Origin: Armatimonadia bacterium
GTDB taxonomy: Bacteria; Armatimonadota; Zipacnadia; Zipacnadales; JABUFB01
Direction: 5' to 3'
Length of the DNA stretch: 64,000 nucleotides
NCBI GenBank assembly: GCA_039679385.1
Contig: JBDKVB010000067.1
Coordinates: 1-64,000, forward strand
A program made the position numbers and the translations under genes. Below the pieces are notes generated by a model. It saw only the letters and a program-made list of their open reading frames with translations. It was not told where the DNA came from and made no database searches. This document shows, one piece after another, positions 17,814 through 25,163 of this stretch; position 1 is the stretch's first letter, and each line of letters starts with the position of its first letter.

Positions 17814-17843
17814 ATTATAGCATACGTCCTTTTCCACTGTCAC
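17814..17843 (-). promoter_or_regulatory. Sigma-70 promoter for the fhaA-pknB cluster
   Basis: Read leftward: GTGACA (17843-17838), 18-base spacer, TATAAT (17819-17814) preceded by TGC (extended -10). Start near 17807, leader of about 79 bases to the fhaA GTG. Confidence 0.72.
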
Positions 17844-18001
17844 TAGCGGTACTGCGCTCTCCGGGGCGCGCCGGCGCCGCTCTGCGTGCCCTTCTCAGGA
17901 CGGCAGCGTCCCCACAGAGGCAAAGCCGGGGCTCCAAGAGGAGAGAAGCTCCCGGGCGGCGAATAGCGCCCAATCCTGACGCCCTGAGAGCAGCAAACAC
18001 C

Positions 18002-18544
18002 ATGCGCGTGATCGCGGGTTCCGCCCGCTCCCTTTCCCTGAGTTTCCCAGAAGGTACCCACACCCGGCCAACCACTGACGCCATGCGGGAGGCGCTCTTT
18101 GCTAGCCTCGCGGAACGGGTGGAGCAGGCCCGGTTCGCCGACCTGTACGCCGGCTCCGGAAGTGTCGGCATCGAGGCGCTTAGCCGGGGTGCTGATTACG
18201 CCGTGTTCCTGGAGAAGGACAACCGCTGCGTCGAGGCCCTGCGACGGAACCTGCACTCGACCCACCTGGAAGAGGCGGCGACGGTGATCCGCGGCCCGGT
18301 GGAGCGTCACTGGAGTCGTGTGGCCGCTCAACACGGCCCCTTCGACATCGTCTTCGCAGACCCGCCTTACGACCTTGCCGGCTTCGAGAAGGTCGTGATA
18401 CGCTTGGTGGCCGACTGGGAGGGTGTGGCAGACGGTGGCCTCGTCGTGATACAATGCGCCACGACCTTTGGTACCGACGAGATCCCGCAGCCGTCGCGTG
18501 TGCGACGCTACGGGGAGTCGGAGTTCCGTTTCTACGAGAGGTAG
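18002..18544 (+). CDS. rsmD: 16S rRNA (guanine-966-N2)-methyltransferase RsmD
   Basis: SAM-dependent rRNA methyltransferase of 180 residues. Starts MRVIAGSARSLSL, the canonical RsmD opening; then TRPTTDAMREALF, SAM motif DLYAGSGSVGIEALSRGA, and catalytic FADPPYDL (the N/DPPY motif for exocyclic amine methylation). ATG 18002 is chosen because it gives the full family length and no more; the frame continues upstream but without family similarity. Only a weak Shine-Dalgarno is seen. coaD begins 20 bases after the stop, the common rsmD-coaD pairing. Confidence 0.94.
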   Translation: MRVIAGSARSLSLSFPEGTHTRPTTDAMREALFASLAERVEQARFADLYAGSGSVGIEALSRGADYAVFLEKDNRCVEALRRNLHSTHLEEAATVIRGPVERHWSRVAAQHGPFDIVFADPPYDLAGFEKVVIRLVADWEGVADGGLVVIQCATTFGTDEIPQPSRVRRYGESEFRFYER

Positions 18545-18564
18545 CGAGTCCCCAGCGGCAACCC

Positions 18565-19077
18565 ATGGCTCAGCAGATCCCGACAAAACACATCGCGGTA
18601 TACCCCGGCAGCTTCGACCCGATCACCGTGGGCCATATGGAGGTGGCTGCCCGTGCCAGCCGTCTCTTCGGCGAAGTGATCGTGGCCATCGCCGCGGATG
18701 CCGACAAGACGCACCTGTTCACCCTCGAAGAGCGCGTTACCATGGCAACCGATGCCTGCAGGGATTACGATAACATTCGCGTGGATTGTTTTGAGGGACT
18801 TGTGGTAAACTATGCGCACGCTCAGGGAGCCCAGGTGCTTGTCCGTGGGCTTCGTGCTGTTTCGGACTACGAACGCGAAATCCAGATGGCGGTCATGAAC
18901 CGCGAGCTCGCGCCGGAGATCGATACCCTGTACTTCGCCGCGACCTCGGCCTACACGTTCCTGAGCTCCAGCCTGGTCAAGCACGTTCACTCTCTGGGTG
19001 GCGATGTATCGCGCTTTGTGACTCCGCTGGTGCTGAGCATGCTGGACAAGAAGCTGGTGCCCTCGCGCCACGACTAG
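18565..19077 (+). CDS. coaD: Phosphopantetheine adenylyltransferase
   Basis: Fourth step of coenzyme A synthesis: 4'-phosphopantetheine + ATP to dephospho-CoA. 170 residues, the usual length. Nucleotidyltransferase signature YPGSFDPITVGHMEV near the N terminus (TxGH motif), RGLRAVSDYEREIQMA in the middle (substrate site), and TSAYTFLSSSLVKHV, equivalent to the ISSTxVR motif. Start ATG 18565 gives MAQQIPTKHIAVYPGSFDP. Downstream of rsmD in the same transcript. Confidence 0.95.
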   Translation: MAQQIPTKHIAVYPGSFDPITVGHMEVAARASRLFGEVIVAIAADADKTHLFTLEERVTMATDACRDYDNIRVDCFEGLVVNYAHAQGAQVLVRGLRAVSDYEREIQMAVMNRELAPEIDTLYFAATSAYTFLSSSLVKHVHSLGGDVSRFVTPLVLSMLDKKLVPSRHD

Positions 19078-19193
19078 TCGGCAGCTCTGCGCCCAGGCAT
19101 CGTTGGCTGTGACATCTGCTTTCGGCACACCGGCGCGTCCCCCCTCGTGGGTCGGAGCGTCTTGTTGTGTGCCTGGTGAATGGAGGCTCTCCG

Positions 19194-19709
19194 ATGGAGA
19201 TCCTTGAGCTGCTCAAAGACCTGGCGGCCATGGGCGAAGAGGGAGAGAAGTGGTACCGCGTCATCTTCCCCTTCCTGTGGGGCAAGACGATCGTCGATGC
19301 CAATGAGTTCTTCGATGTCATCAACCGCTTCGAGTCGAGCCTGCCTGACGAGCTGAGCACTGCGAATCAGGTTGCTCGCGACCGGGACAAGATCGTCCGC
19401 GAGGCCCACGAAGAGCGGGCCAAGATCCTCGAGTCTGCCCGCGAACAAGCGCAGCTCCTCATCTCCAACGATGAGCTGGTCCGCCAGGCCGAGCGCCGCC
19501 GTGAAGAGATTCTGCACGAAGCCCAGGTGGAGGCCGACGCGATCCGTGCCGAGGCCGAGGCGTGGGCACGCGGCGTCATCGAGCGCCTGGAGAACTACAT
19601 GACCCGCACCCAGTCCACCCTGGACAAGGCGAAGAAGGCCCTCGCTGCCCCGGCGGTCCCGACGGCAACCTCACGCACCGAGACGCGGCCAATGGGTGAG
19701 ACCGAGTAG
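19194..19709 (+). CDS. Coiled-coil protein of the coaD-ackA locus
   Basis: A soluble, highly charged 171-residue protein. Residues ~1-50 are a short globular N terminus; ~60-150 are a continuous heptad-like coiled coil rich in Glu, Arg and Ala (DKIVREAHEERAKILE, QAERRREEILHEAQVEAD), similar in style to F0F1 ATP synthase subunit b or DivIVA proteins, hence the 'ATPase-like' names such proteins often receive. No catalytic motif is visible. The start is ATG 19194, with GGAGG 7 bases upstream; an earlier in-frame GTG (19167) lacks this. Located between coaD and ackA. Function not known. Confidence 0.75.
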   Translation: MEILELLKDLAAMGEEGEKWYRVIFPFLWGKTIVDANEFFDVINRFESSLPDELSTANQVARDRDKIVREAHEERAKILESAREQAQLLISNDELVRQAERRREEILHEAQVEADAIRAEAEAWARGVIERLENYMTRTQSTLDKAKKALAAPAVPTATSRTETRPMGETE

Positions 19710-19820
19710 AAGAAGCCTGGATCGACCCGGCCGCCGATGCCGGACAGTTGACAGCTACGCCGTGCCGTCTCGTGTGCCGGTTCAGCATAACCTAACCTTA
19801 CCCTCTTAGGAGCCCTCCCC

Positions 19821-21062
19821 GTGATCGTCCTGGTCATCAACTGTGGTAGTTCGTCCCTCAAGTACCAAGTCTACGACATGAGCACTGAGACCGCACTGGC
19901 AGACGGCCTTGCAGACCGTGTCGGTATCAACAACGGCACTCAGGCCATCCTCAAGCACCGCCCGGTGGGCAAGCCGGCCTTCGAAGTCGAGGAGCCGATG
20001 GCCGACCACACCGCGGCCGTCAAGCACGTCTTCGCGGCGCTCACCGACCCGGAGCACGGAGTCCTGAAGTCCCTCTCCGATATCGCTGCCGTCGGGCATC
20101 GCGTCCTGCACGGTGGCGCCAAGTTCTCGGCCTCGGTTCTCGTTGATGACGACGTCATCCAGGCGATCAAGGAGTGCATCGTCCTCGGCCCGCTGCACAA
20201 CCCCGGCAACCTGCAGGGAATCCAGGCCTGTGCCAAGGCCCTCCCGGGCGTGCCGCAGGTGGCAGTGTTCGACACCGCCTTCCACCAGACGATGCCGCAG
20301 CACGCTTTCCTCTATGGCGTGCCCTGGGAGTACTACGTCGAGCACAACATCCGCCGCTACGGTTTCCACGGCACCTCGCACCGCTATGTGACCCTCAAGG
20401 CCACCCAGTGGCTCAGGGACGTCAAGGGGATCCCAGTTGAAGACCAGCGCGTCGTCACCTGCCACCTGGGCAACGGCGCGAGCATGGCCGCTGTGAAGGC
20501 CGGCAAGTGCATCGACACCAGCATGGGCCTTACCCCTCAGGAAGGCCTGCTCATGGGCACACGCGCCGGCGATATGGACCCGGCGATCGTGGGCATCATC
20601 ATGCAGATGAAGGGGTATGACCCCCAGCGGATCGACACGCTGCTCAACAAGGAGAGCGGCCTGCTGGGCCTCACCGGCGTCAGCAGTGACATGCGCGACG
20701 TGAAGGCTGCAGCCCTTGCTGATCCACCGAACTCCCGGGCCGTCGCTGCCCTGGAGGTCTTCTGCTACCGGATCGTCAAGTACTTCGGAGCCTATGCCGC
20801 GGCTCTGGGTGGGCTCGACGCTATCGTCTTCACGGCCGGCATCGGCGAGAACGAGCCCATGGTGCGCGAGCGCACGACGGGCAAGCTGGGATTCCTGGGC
20901 ATCGGCGTCGACCCGGCCAAGAACGCCAAGGTTGACAAGAGCCAGGACGTCATCGACATTTCGGCGGAGGGCACGACCGTCTCGACAGTCATCATCCCGA
21001 CCAACGAGGAACTGATGATCGCCCGGGACACTGCCGAAATAGTTGCGGAAAAAAGTGTATAG
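19821..21062 (+). CDS. ackA: Acetate kinase
   Basis: Reversible ATP + acetate to acetyl phosphate + ADP; 413 residues, full length. ASKHA-fold signatures are intact: VLVINCGSSSLKYQV at the N terminus, HRVLHGG, FDTAFHQTMP, YGFHGTSHRYV, HLGNGASMAAV, DTSMGLTPQEGLLMGTR and FTAGIGENEP. Start GTG 19821 with AGGAG 8 bases upstream. No phosphotransacetylase gene is visible in the window. A promoter (21067) and structured leader lie directly after its stop. Confidence 0.97.
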   Translation: MIVLVINCGSSSLKYQVYDMSTETALADGLADRVGINNGTQAILKHRPVGKPAFEVEEPMADHTAAVKHVFAALTDPEHGVLKSLSDIAAVGHRVLHGGAKFSASVLVDDDVIQAIKECIVLGPLHNPGNLQGIQACAKALPGVPQVAVFDTAFHQTMPQHAFLYGVPWEYYVEHNIRRYGFHGTSHRYVTLKATQWLRDVKGIPVEDQRVVTCHLGNGASMAAVKAGKCIDTSMGLTPQEGLLMGTRAGDMDPAIVGIIMQMKGYDPQRIDTLLNKESGLLGLTGVSSDMRDVKAAALADPPNSRAVAALEVFCYRIVKYFGAYAAALGGLDAIVFTAGIGENEPMVRERTTGKLGFLGIGVDPAKNAKVDKSQDVIDISAEGTTVSTVIIPTNEELMIARDTAEIVAEKSV

Positions 21063-21066
21063 GCCC

Positions 21067-21095
21067 TTATCACGGGGCCCAGTCTTGGCTATAAT
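21067..21095 (+). promoter_or_regulatory. Sigma-70 promoter for the structured leader / sigma-like gene
   Basis: TTATCA (21067-21072), 17-base spacer, TATAAT (21090-21095). Predicted start about 21101-21102, 5 bases after the ackA stop begins the -35. Confidence 0.75.
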
Positions 21096-21184
21096 AGTGT
21101 GAAAGTGATCTTGCATTAACAGCCGGGCCAGTGCAGTCTGGCCGTCGTTTTGCCTGGAGCGCCGCACAGCAGCGATACTTTCGG

Positions 21185-21193
21185 AAGGAGGTG
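21185..21193 (+). promoter_or_regulatory. Strong Shine-Dalgarno inside the leader
   Basis: AAGGAGGTG, complementary to the 16S 3' end, 7 bases before GTG 21201. Its GGTG is part of the 8-bp stem 21190-21197/21277-21284, so it can be occluded. Confidence 0.65.
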
Positions 21194-21200
21194 CACAACG

Positions 21201-21305
21201 GTGAGAGTAAGCATGGCCGTCCACGTAGTTACTTCCCACTACCTGGGGCTTATTGCGTCCCCAGACTCGTGGCCGGTGTGCACCCCTGACAGGGAGCTCA
21301 CCTAG
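21201..21305 (+). CDS. Small leader ORF (34 codons)
   Basis: GTG 21201 to TAG 21305 encodes a 34-residue peptide (MRVSMAVHVV... ending DRELT). The frame is supported mainly by the excellent Shine-Dalgarno 7 bases upstream; an internal ATG (21213) is also in frame. It overlaps the pairing segments at 21215-21225 and 21266-21275, so translating ribosomes would change the fold of the leader. No run of a single amino acid typical of amino-acid attenuators is present, and no homologue is known to me. It may be a leader peptide or just a coincidental frame in a structured RNA. Confidence 0.35.
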   Translation: MRVSMAVHVVTSHYLGLIASPDSWPVCTPDRELT

Positions 21306-21363
21306 GCAAGCCCCCTCCCGCATTACGTAGCGGACGGCCACGAGCAAACTCAGCTCGTGGCCG
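21266..21363 (+). repeat. 10-base direct repeat forming terminator/antiterminator alternatives
   Basis: CTCGTGGCCG at 21266-21275 and 21354-21363. Either copy can pair with CGGCCACGAG at 21335-21344. Confidence 0.8.
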
Positions 21364-21372
21364 TTTTGTTTT
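21334..21372 (+). terminator. Strong intrinsic terminator upstream of the sigma-like gene
   Basis: Perfect 12-bp stem ACGGCCACGAGC (21334-21345) / GCTCGTGGCCGT (21353-21364), 7-base loop, then TTTGTTTTTCT. It ends 27 bases before the downstream start codon. Confidence 0.88.
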
Positions 21373-21398
21373 TCTCTGAGGTTGGTTCGGGAGGCACC

Positions 21399-21941
21399 AT
21401 GATGAAGCAGCTCATCGCACGTGCGCAAAAGGGTGACCCAGAGGCCAGGCAAGGCCTTGTGGCGGCCCTGCGCCCTCGCCTGACCAGTATGGCGCGCTAC
21501 TACGCCCGGTGCTGCCATGAGGACTACGACGACCTGCTGGGCGAAGCCTGGTTCGCGGTCTTCGATGCCCTGGGCATCACCAACCTGAGCATCGGTGAAC
21601 CCGACCAGTTCCTGCTCAAGCGCGCTCGCTGGCGGATCCTGGACTACATCAAGTGGGCCCGGCGCCGACGCTGCGGCGAGTATGAACCCGACCGCGCGCC
21701 GGAGACCACCGCCGATGTCGCCCCGGCTGTCATGGAAGAGGCGCTCATCGCCAAGATCGCCGAGGGGCTGTCCGATACCCAGCAGGCCGTCCTGCAGCAC
21801 CTGCTTCGCGGCGAGACCTGGCGCGAGGTCGCCGGTCACCTGGGTTGCAGCAGCGCGAACGTCGCCTACCACGTCCGCCAGATCCGCTCACGGGCGGCCG
21901 AGGTCGCGGGAGAGCTCCCGCTCAACGGCATGGCCTTCTGA
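21399..21941 (+). CDS. Sigma-70/ECF-like RNA polymerase sigma factor
   Basis: A 180-residue protein with an N-terminal region resembling sigma region 2 (IARAQKGDPEARQGLVAAL, then YDDLLGEAWFAVFDALG and RARWRILDYIKWARRRR) and a C-terminal helix-turn-helix like region 4 (LSDTQQAVLQHLLRGETWREV, HLGCSSANVAYHVRQIRSR). Length and layout fit a minimal ECF-type sigma factor; no anti-sigma gene is next to it. Start is ATG 21399 or 21402; GGGAGG (21389-21394) favours 21402 by spacing (7 bases). It is preceded by its own promoter, a structured leader and a terminator, so its expression probably depends on read-through. Promoter targets are unknown. Confidence 0.65.
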   Translation: MMKQLIARAQKGDPEARQGLVAALRPRLTSMARYYARCCHEDYDDLLGEAWFAVFDALGITNLSIGEPDQFLLKRARWRILDYIKWARRRRCGEYEPDRAPETTADVAPAVMEEALIAKIAEGLSDTQQAVLQHLLRGETWREVAGHLGCSSANVAYHVRQIRSRAAEVAGELPLNGMAF

Positions 21942-21970
21942 GCGCCGCAACCCCTTCGCACGGCTATCGC

Positions 21971-22005
21971 GAGCCGGCTCCGAACCAGGGGCCGGCTCTT
22001 TCCTT
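21971..22005 (+). terminator. Intrinsic terminator after the sigma-like gene
   Basis: 8-bp stem GAGCCGGC (21971-21978) / GCCGGCTC (21991-21998), loop of 12, followed by TTTCCTT. Confidence 0.62.
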
Positions 22006-22149
22006 AGCCTCCTCCGCAGGGACGCCCCAGGGCAGCGGCGAACCACTGCTCCAGCGGCAGCAAGTCTGCCCCGGCGTGCGGTGCCGGATTGCCGCCCGCC
22101 GGTGTCTGAGCCGCTGACGCCTATCCCCTCACAGGAGGAGCAGATCCCC

Positions 22150-23022
22150 ATGGGTGTTTCCGCCACTTCCGCTTCGAAGGCTGCTGCTGGTTCCCGTCCA
22201 ATGAACGTGCTGGTGTTCGGCGCCCACCCGGATGACTGTGATTTCCGCTGCGGCGGCATCGCCCTCAAGTACCGGGCCCTCGGCCACCGTGTGAAGTTCG
22301 TCTCCATGGCGAACGGCGACGCCGGGCACTTTTCCATGGGAGGTGGGCCACTCGCAATTCGCCGCTATCAGGAGGCCCAGGCCTCGGCACGCATCGCGGA
22401 CATCGAGTACGAGGTGCTCGACCTCCATGATGGCGAACTCGAGGCCACCGTGCTCATGCGCAAGTGGGTCATCCAGATCATGCGCCGTTGGGAGGCCGAC
22501 CTCGTCATCTGCCATCGTCCCAATGACTACCATCCCGATCACCGCGCCGTCGGCGAGCTGGTCCAAGATGCCTCCTACACGGTCACGGTGCCCAACATCG
22601 CGCCACTTACCCCGCCTCTGAAGCGGGCTCCGGTGGTTGCCTATGCCTGGGACGGCTTCCAGCTTCCGAACCCCTTTGTTGCCGATGTGGCGGTCGACAC
22701 CGACGATGTCTTCGATCGCAAGGTCGACATGCTCCACTGCCACGTCTCCCAGGTCTACGAGTGGCTGCCCTACAGCAGCGGCGAGCTTGAGCGCGTGCCG
22801 GTTCCGGAGGTAGAGCGCCGCGAATGGCAGAAGCAGAGGATGCTGCGCCGCTTCGGAACCCAGGCCGATGCGGTCCGAGACAAGCTGGTACAGCTCTATG
22901 GTCCCACGCGGGGCCAGGCCGTGAAGACCTCCGAGGCCTTCATGATCTCGGAGTACGGACGGCGCCCTGCTGCGGAGGAACTGCCGGTCCTGTTCCCGTT
23001 CCTCCCCGCTCAGACCGGCTAG
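22150..23022 (+). CDS. PIG-L/LmbE-family zinc-dependent N-deacetylase (copy 1)
   Basis: A 290-residue zinc hydrolase of the LmbE/PIG-L fold, which removes N-acetyl groups from sugar amines and related small molecules. Zinc and catalytic residues sit in FGAHPDDCDF near residue 25 and in NDYHPDHRAVG at about 120 (HPDH). GDAGHFSMGG and EVLDLHDGELE are family blocks. The start is ATG 22150, 9 bases after AGGAGGAG. The frame runs on upstream through the previous gene in another phase and is not coding there. Closely related to the next gene (23243), so a tandem duplication. Substrate not known. Confidence 0.88.
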   Translation: MGVSATSASKAAAGSRPMNVLVFGAHPDDCDFRCGGIALKYRALGHRVKFVSMANGDAGHFSMGGGPLAIRRYQEAQASARIADIEYEVLDLHDGELEATVLMRKWVIQIMRRWEADLVICHRPNDYHPDHRAVGELVQDASYTVTVPNIAPLTPPLKRAPVVAYAWDGFQLPNPFVADVAVDTDDVFDRKVDMLHCHVSQVYEWLPYSSGELERVPVPEVERREWQKQRMLRRFGTQADAVRDKLVQLYGPTRGQAVKTSEAFMISEYGRRPAAEELPVLFPFLPAQTG

Positions 23023-23088
23023 CGGGAACTGCGCACAAACCCACCCTCCTGTGAGACAAAAGGGGGAGCCAAACCACCGGCAGAAGTG

Positions 23089-23094
23089 TATAAT
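23089..23094 (+). promoter_or_regulatory. Putative -10 element for PIG-L copy 2
   Basis: TATAAT preceded by GTG, in the 220-base gap between the two PIG-L genes; no good -35 box at 16-18 bases. Predicted start near 23101 gives a leader of about 140 bases. Confidence 0.45.
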
Positions 23095-23103
23095 CTGCTC
23101 AGT

Positions 23104-23140
23104 CTGCAAGGACGACTGGGAGTTTGCCGTCCCCTTGCAG
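23104..23140 (+). other. Hairpin in the leader of PIG-L copy 2
   Basis: CTGCAAGG (23104-23111) pairs with CCTTGCAG (23133-23140), extended by ACG/CGT across a small bulge. Sits directly after the predicted transcription start. No T tract follows, so it is not an obvious terminator. Confidence 0.4.
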
Positions 23141-23242
23141 GGCTGAAGACCAAGGATCAGGGCCCAAACGCCCCGTTCTGAACATGTCGGGATCGCCTGG
23201 CCCCACGTCTGCCACCGTCCCCCGTCACAGGAGTGAAAACAG

Positions 23243-24112
23243 ATGGGTCTCTACTCGAACTTCGGAGCCACCTCCGAGGACGCTAAGCGGCGTCTCAATG
23301 TATTGGTGTTTGGCGCGCATCCGGATGACTGCGACCTGGGTTTCGCAGGAAGCGCCATCAAGTACCGGGCCCTCGGGCACCGGGTGAAGTTCGTCTCCCT
23401 CACCAATGGTGATAGCGGCCACTCCTCCATGGGCGGAGGGCCCCTGGCGATTCGCCGCTACCATGAAGCCCAGGCTGCCGGTCGGGTCTCGGGCATCGAA
23501 TACGAAGTGCTCGACGTCCACGATGGCGACCTGACGCCGAACGTGTTCATGCGCAACTGGGTCATCAAGATCATCCGCGATTTCCGGGCCGACATCGTCC
23601 TGTGCCCGCGCCCGAACGACTACCATCCCGACCACCGGGCGACCGGCGTCCTCGTGCAGGACGCTTCGTACCTGGTCACGGTGCCGAATGTCGCCGCGCT
23701 GTCGCCGATCCTCGAGGTTCCGCCGGTAGTCGGTTATACCTATGATTCCTTCACGATCCCTTCGCCCTTCGTGGCCGACGTGGCAATCGACACCGATGAC
23801 GTGCTGGAGCGCAAGCGCGACGTCCTGCATTGCCATGAGTCGCAGGTCTACGAGTGGATGCCGACCAATGGCGGCTACCTTGACGAGATCTCCAGCGACG
23901 ACGAGGAGCGCCGGCAGTGGCTGCTCGAACGATCCTACAGGAAGTTCTCCGCCGTGGCCGACAGCGTGCGTGAGAGCCTTATCAAGTTCTATGGACCGGA
24001 GCACGGCAAGGCTGTGAAGACCGCCGAGGCCGTCATGGTCTCCGAGTACGGACGCTATCCGGCGCCCGAGGAGCTCAAGAGCCTGTTCCCGTTCTTCCCA
24101 GAGCAGGCCTAA
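23243..24112 (+). CDS. PIG-L/LmbE-family zinc-dependent N-deacetylase (copy 2)
   Basis: 289 residues, paralogous to the gene just upstream along its whole length. Shared blocks include NVLVFGAHPDDCDLG, KYRALGHRVKFVSL, GGGPLAIRRYHEAQA, NDYHPDHRATG, FVADVAIDTDDV and VSEYGRYPAPEEL. The zinc ligands (AHPDD, HPDH) are intact. Copy 2 differs mostly at its N terminus and in the loops around 215-230 (GGYLDEISSDDEE). The start ATG 23243 follows AGGAGTG. Separate -10 element and leader hairpin suggest it is regulated independently of copy 1. Confidence 0.88.
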   Translation: MGLYSNFGATSEDAKRRLNVLVFGAHPDDCDLGFAGSAIKYRALGHRVKFVSLTNGDSGHSSMGGGPLAIRRYHEAQAAGRVSGIEYEVLDVHDGDLTPNVFMRNWVIKIIRDFRADIVLCPRPNDYHPDHRATGVLVQDASYLVTVPNVAALSPILEVPPVVGYTYDSFTIPSPFVADVAIDTDDVLERKRDVLHCHESQVYEWMPTNGGYLDEISSDDEERRQWLLERSYRKFSAVADSVRESLIKFYGPEHGKAVKTAEAVMVSEYGRYPAPEELKSLFPFFPEQA

Positions 24113-24144
24113 CCCGCATCTTTGCGGACAGTATCTTGCGTGCG

Positions 24145-24203
24145 CGGGCTGGGGAGGGTTCGAGACGACTGCTCTAGAGCCGCCGAAGCCTTCCCCAGTC
24201 CCG
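24145..24203 (+). terminator. Weak candidate hairpin after PIG-L copy 2
   Basis: CGGGCTGGGGA (24145-24155) pairs with TCCCCAGTCCCG (24192-24203) with one bulged T; loop of 36 bases and no T tract. Confidence 0.22.
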
Positions 24204-24272
24204 CACCGCTTCGCCCACCTTCAGCCCTCATCATCCTCGAGTCCGACCCGGGAGCCGGTCACCCTCAGGACC

Positions 24273-25124
24273 ATGGACGACACCTCTTCCCCAAGGCTGG
24301 TCATCACCACTGCTCGGCGACCCACGGACGAGATGCTCGCCCGGGCTGACCGCTGGGCGAACTGGCTCCAGGCCCCGATCATCGACCGCCGGGGTCGAAG
24401 TGTGGCTGCCCTCTGCCGGGACGAGAAGGTGGAGGGCGCGCTGGTGTTGCAGGCCGACCGCACCATCTACTTCCAGCCCACTGAGGGCATCGAGTACTTC
24501 TTCCATCCCAACCTGGCCTCCGTGCGCATCCACAACCTCCTCCGCGGCGCGGGCGACCACATGATCAACGCCATGCGGCTGCAGCCGGGTGACGAAGTCC
24601 TGGACTGCACCCTTGGCCGGGCCTCGGACGCCCTCATCTGTGCCCATGTGGTCTTCGGCCAGACGCCCGAGGAGGCCGACGAAGCTGACGACAGCAACAC
24701 TCAGCAAGGCCGTGTAGTCGGTATCGAGAAGGTCCCGCTCCTCGCCTACCTGACCATCGACGGCCTCCAGAACACCAGCTTCGTGAGCAAGCGCTTCACC
24801 GCCCTCATGCGCCGGATCGAGGCCTACTGCGCAGGCTACGAGGAGTTTCTCGCCCAGTGCTCGAAGGACTCCTTTGATGTGGTGTACTTCGACCCGATCT
24901 TCCACGCGCCGGTCGAAGAGTCACAGAGCATGGAGGATTTGCGGGCGCTCGCGCACAAGCATCCCCTTTCCACTGAGGCCGTGGAGAACGCTCTACGAGT
25001 GGCTCGAAGGTGCGTCGTGATCAAGCAGCGGCGCCAGACACCACTGTGGGACCAACTCGGAGTGACCGAGACACACGGGGGAAAGCAGAGCCGGGTGGAG
25101 TATGGCGTCTTGCCCGCTCGTTAG
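24273..25124 (+). CDS. Class I SAM-dependent methyltransferase-like protein (RsmJ/DUF548-type)
   Basis: A 283-residue protein with a Rossmann-type methyltransferase core. The stretch EYFFHPNLASVRIHNLLRG followed by GDEVLDCTLGRASDAL matches the SAM-binding region of DUF548-like proteins of Firmicutes; VVYFDPIFHAP provides the DPx[FY] motif expected at the active site. The N-terminal ~70 residues (LVITTARRPTDEMLARAD) form a separate small domain, as in these relatives. By homology it may modify rRNA or another nucleic acid, but the substrate is not established. ATG 24273 has only a weak AGGA upstream. The heparinase-like gene starts 39 bases downstream and may be co-transcribed. Confidence 0.6.
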   Translation: MDDTSSPRLVITTARRPTDEMLARADRWANWLQAPIIDRRGRSVAALCRDEKVEGALVLQADRTIYFQPTEGIEYFFHPNLASVRIHNLLRGAGDHMINAMRLQPGDEVLDCTLGRASDALICAHVVFGQTPEEADEADDSNTQQGRVVGIEKVPLLAYLTIDGLQNTSFVSKRFTALMRRIEAYCAGYEEFLAQCSKDSFDVVYFDPIFHAPVEESQSMEDLRALAHKHPLSTEAVENALRVARRCVVIKQRRQTPLWDQLGVTETHGGKQSRVEYGVLPAR

Positions 25125-25163
25125 CCTCGGCCGGACGATCGTGACGGCCCTGGAGGAGCCCAG

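Larger units (their letters stand above)
21102..21375 (+). ncRNA. Structured leader RNA with alternative hairpins (candidate attenuator or riboregulator)
   Basis: Fills the 336-base gap between ackA and the sigma-like gene. Visible pairings: (1) GAAAGTGATC (21101-21110) with GATACTTTC (21174-21182) closing an 80-base domain that holds GGCCAG/CTGGCC (21126-21131/21138-21143); (2) GGTGCACA (21190-21197) with TGTGCACC (21277-21284), which hides a Shine-Dalgarno; (3) CCACG (21221-21225) with CGTGG (21268-21272), extended past one mismatch; (4) CTGGGG/CCCCAG (21243-21248/21259-21264); (5) the terminator 21334-21364. CTCGTGGCCG occurs at 21266-21275 and again as the terminator's 3' arm (21354-21363), so the first copy can capture the terminator's 5' arm. 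I recognise no known riboswitch consensus. Confidence 0.6.

Noticed and set aside
19747-19800. TTGACA upstream of ackA as a promoter
   Set aside because: No -10-like hexamer at 16-18 bases downstream.
21174-21200. Similarity of CGGAAGGAGG in the leader to the SRP RNA tetraloop region
   Set aside because: The conserved asymmetric loop residues on both sides of the GGAA tetraloop are missing; the match is explained by a Shine-Dalgarno.
19806-21872. 688-codon open frame on the - strand
   Set aside because: Antisense to ackA and the sigma-like gene; long only because of GC-rich third positions.
24150-24170. GGTTCGAGAC resembling a tRNA T-loop
   Set aside because: No T stem, acceptor stem or anticodon arm can be formed around it.
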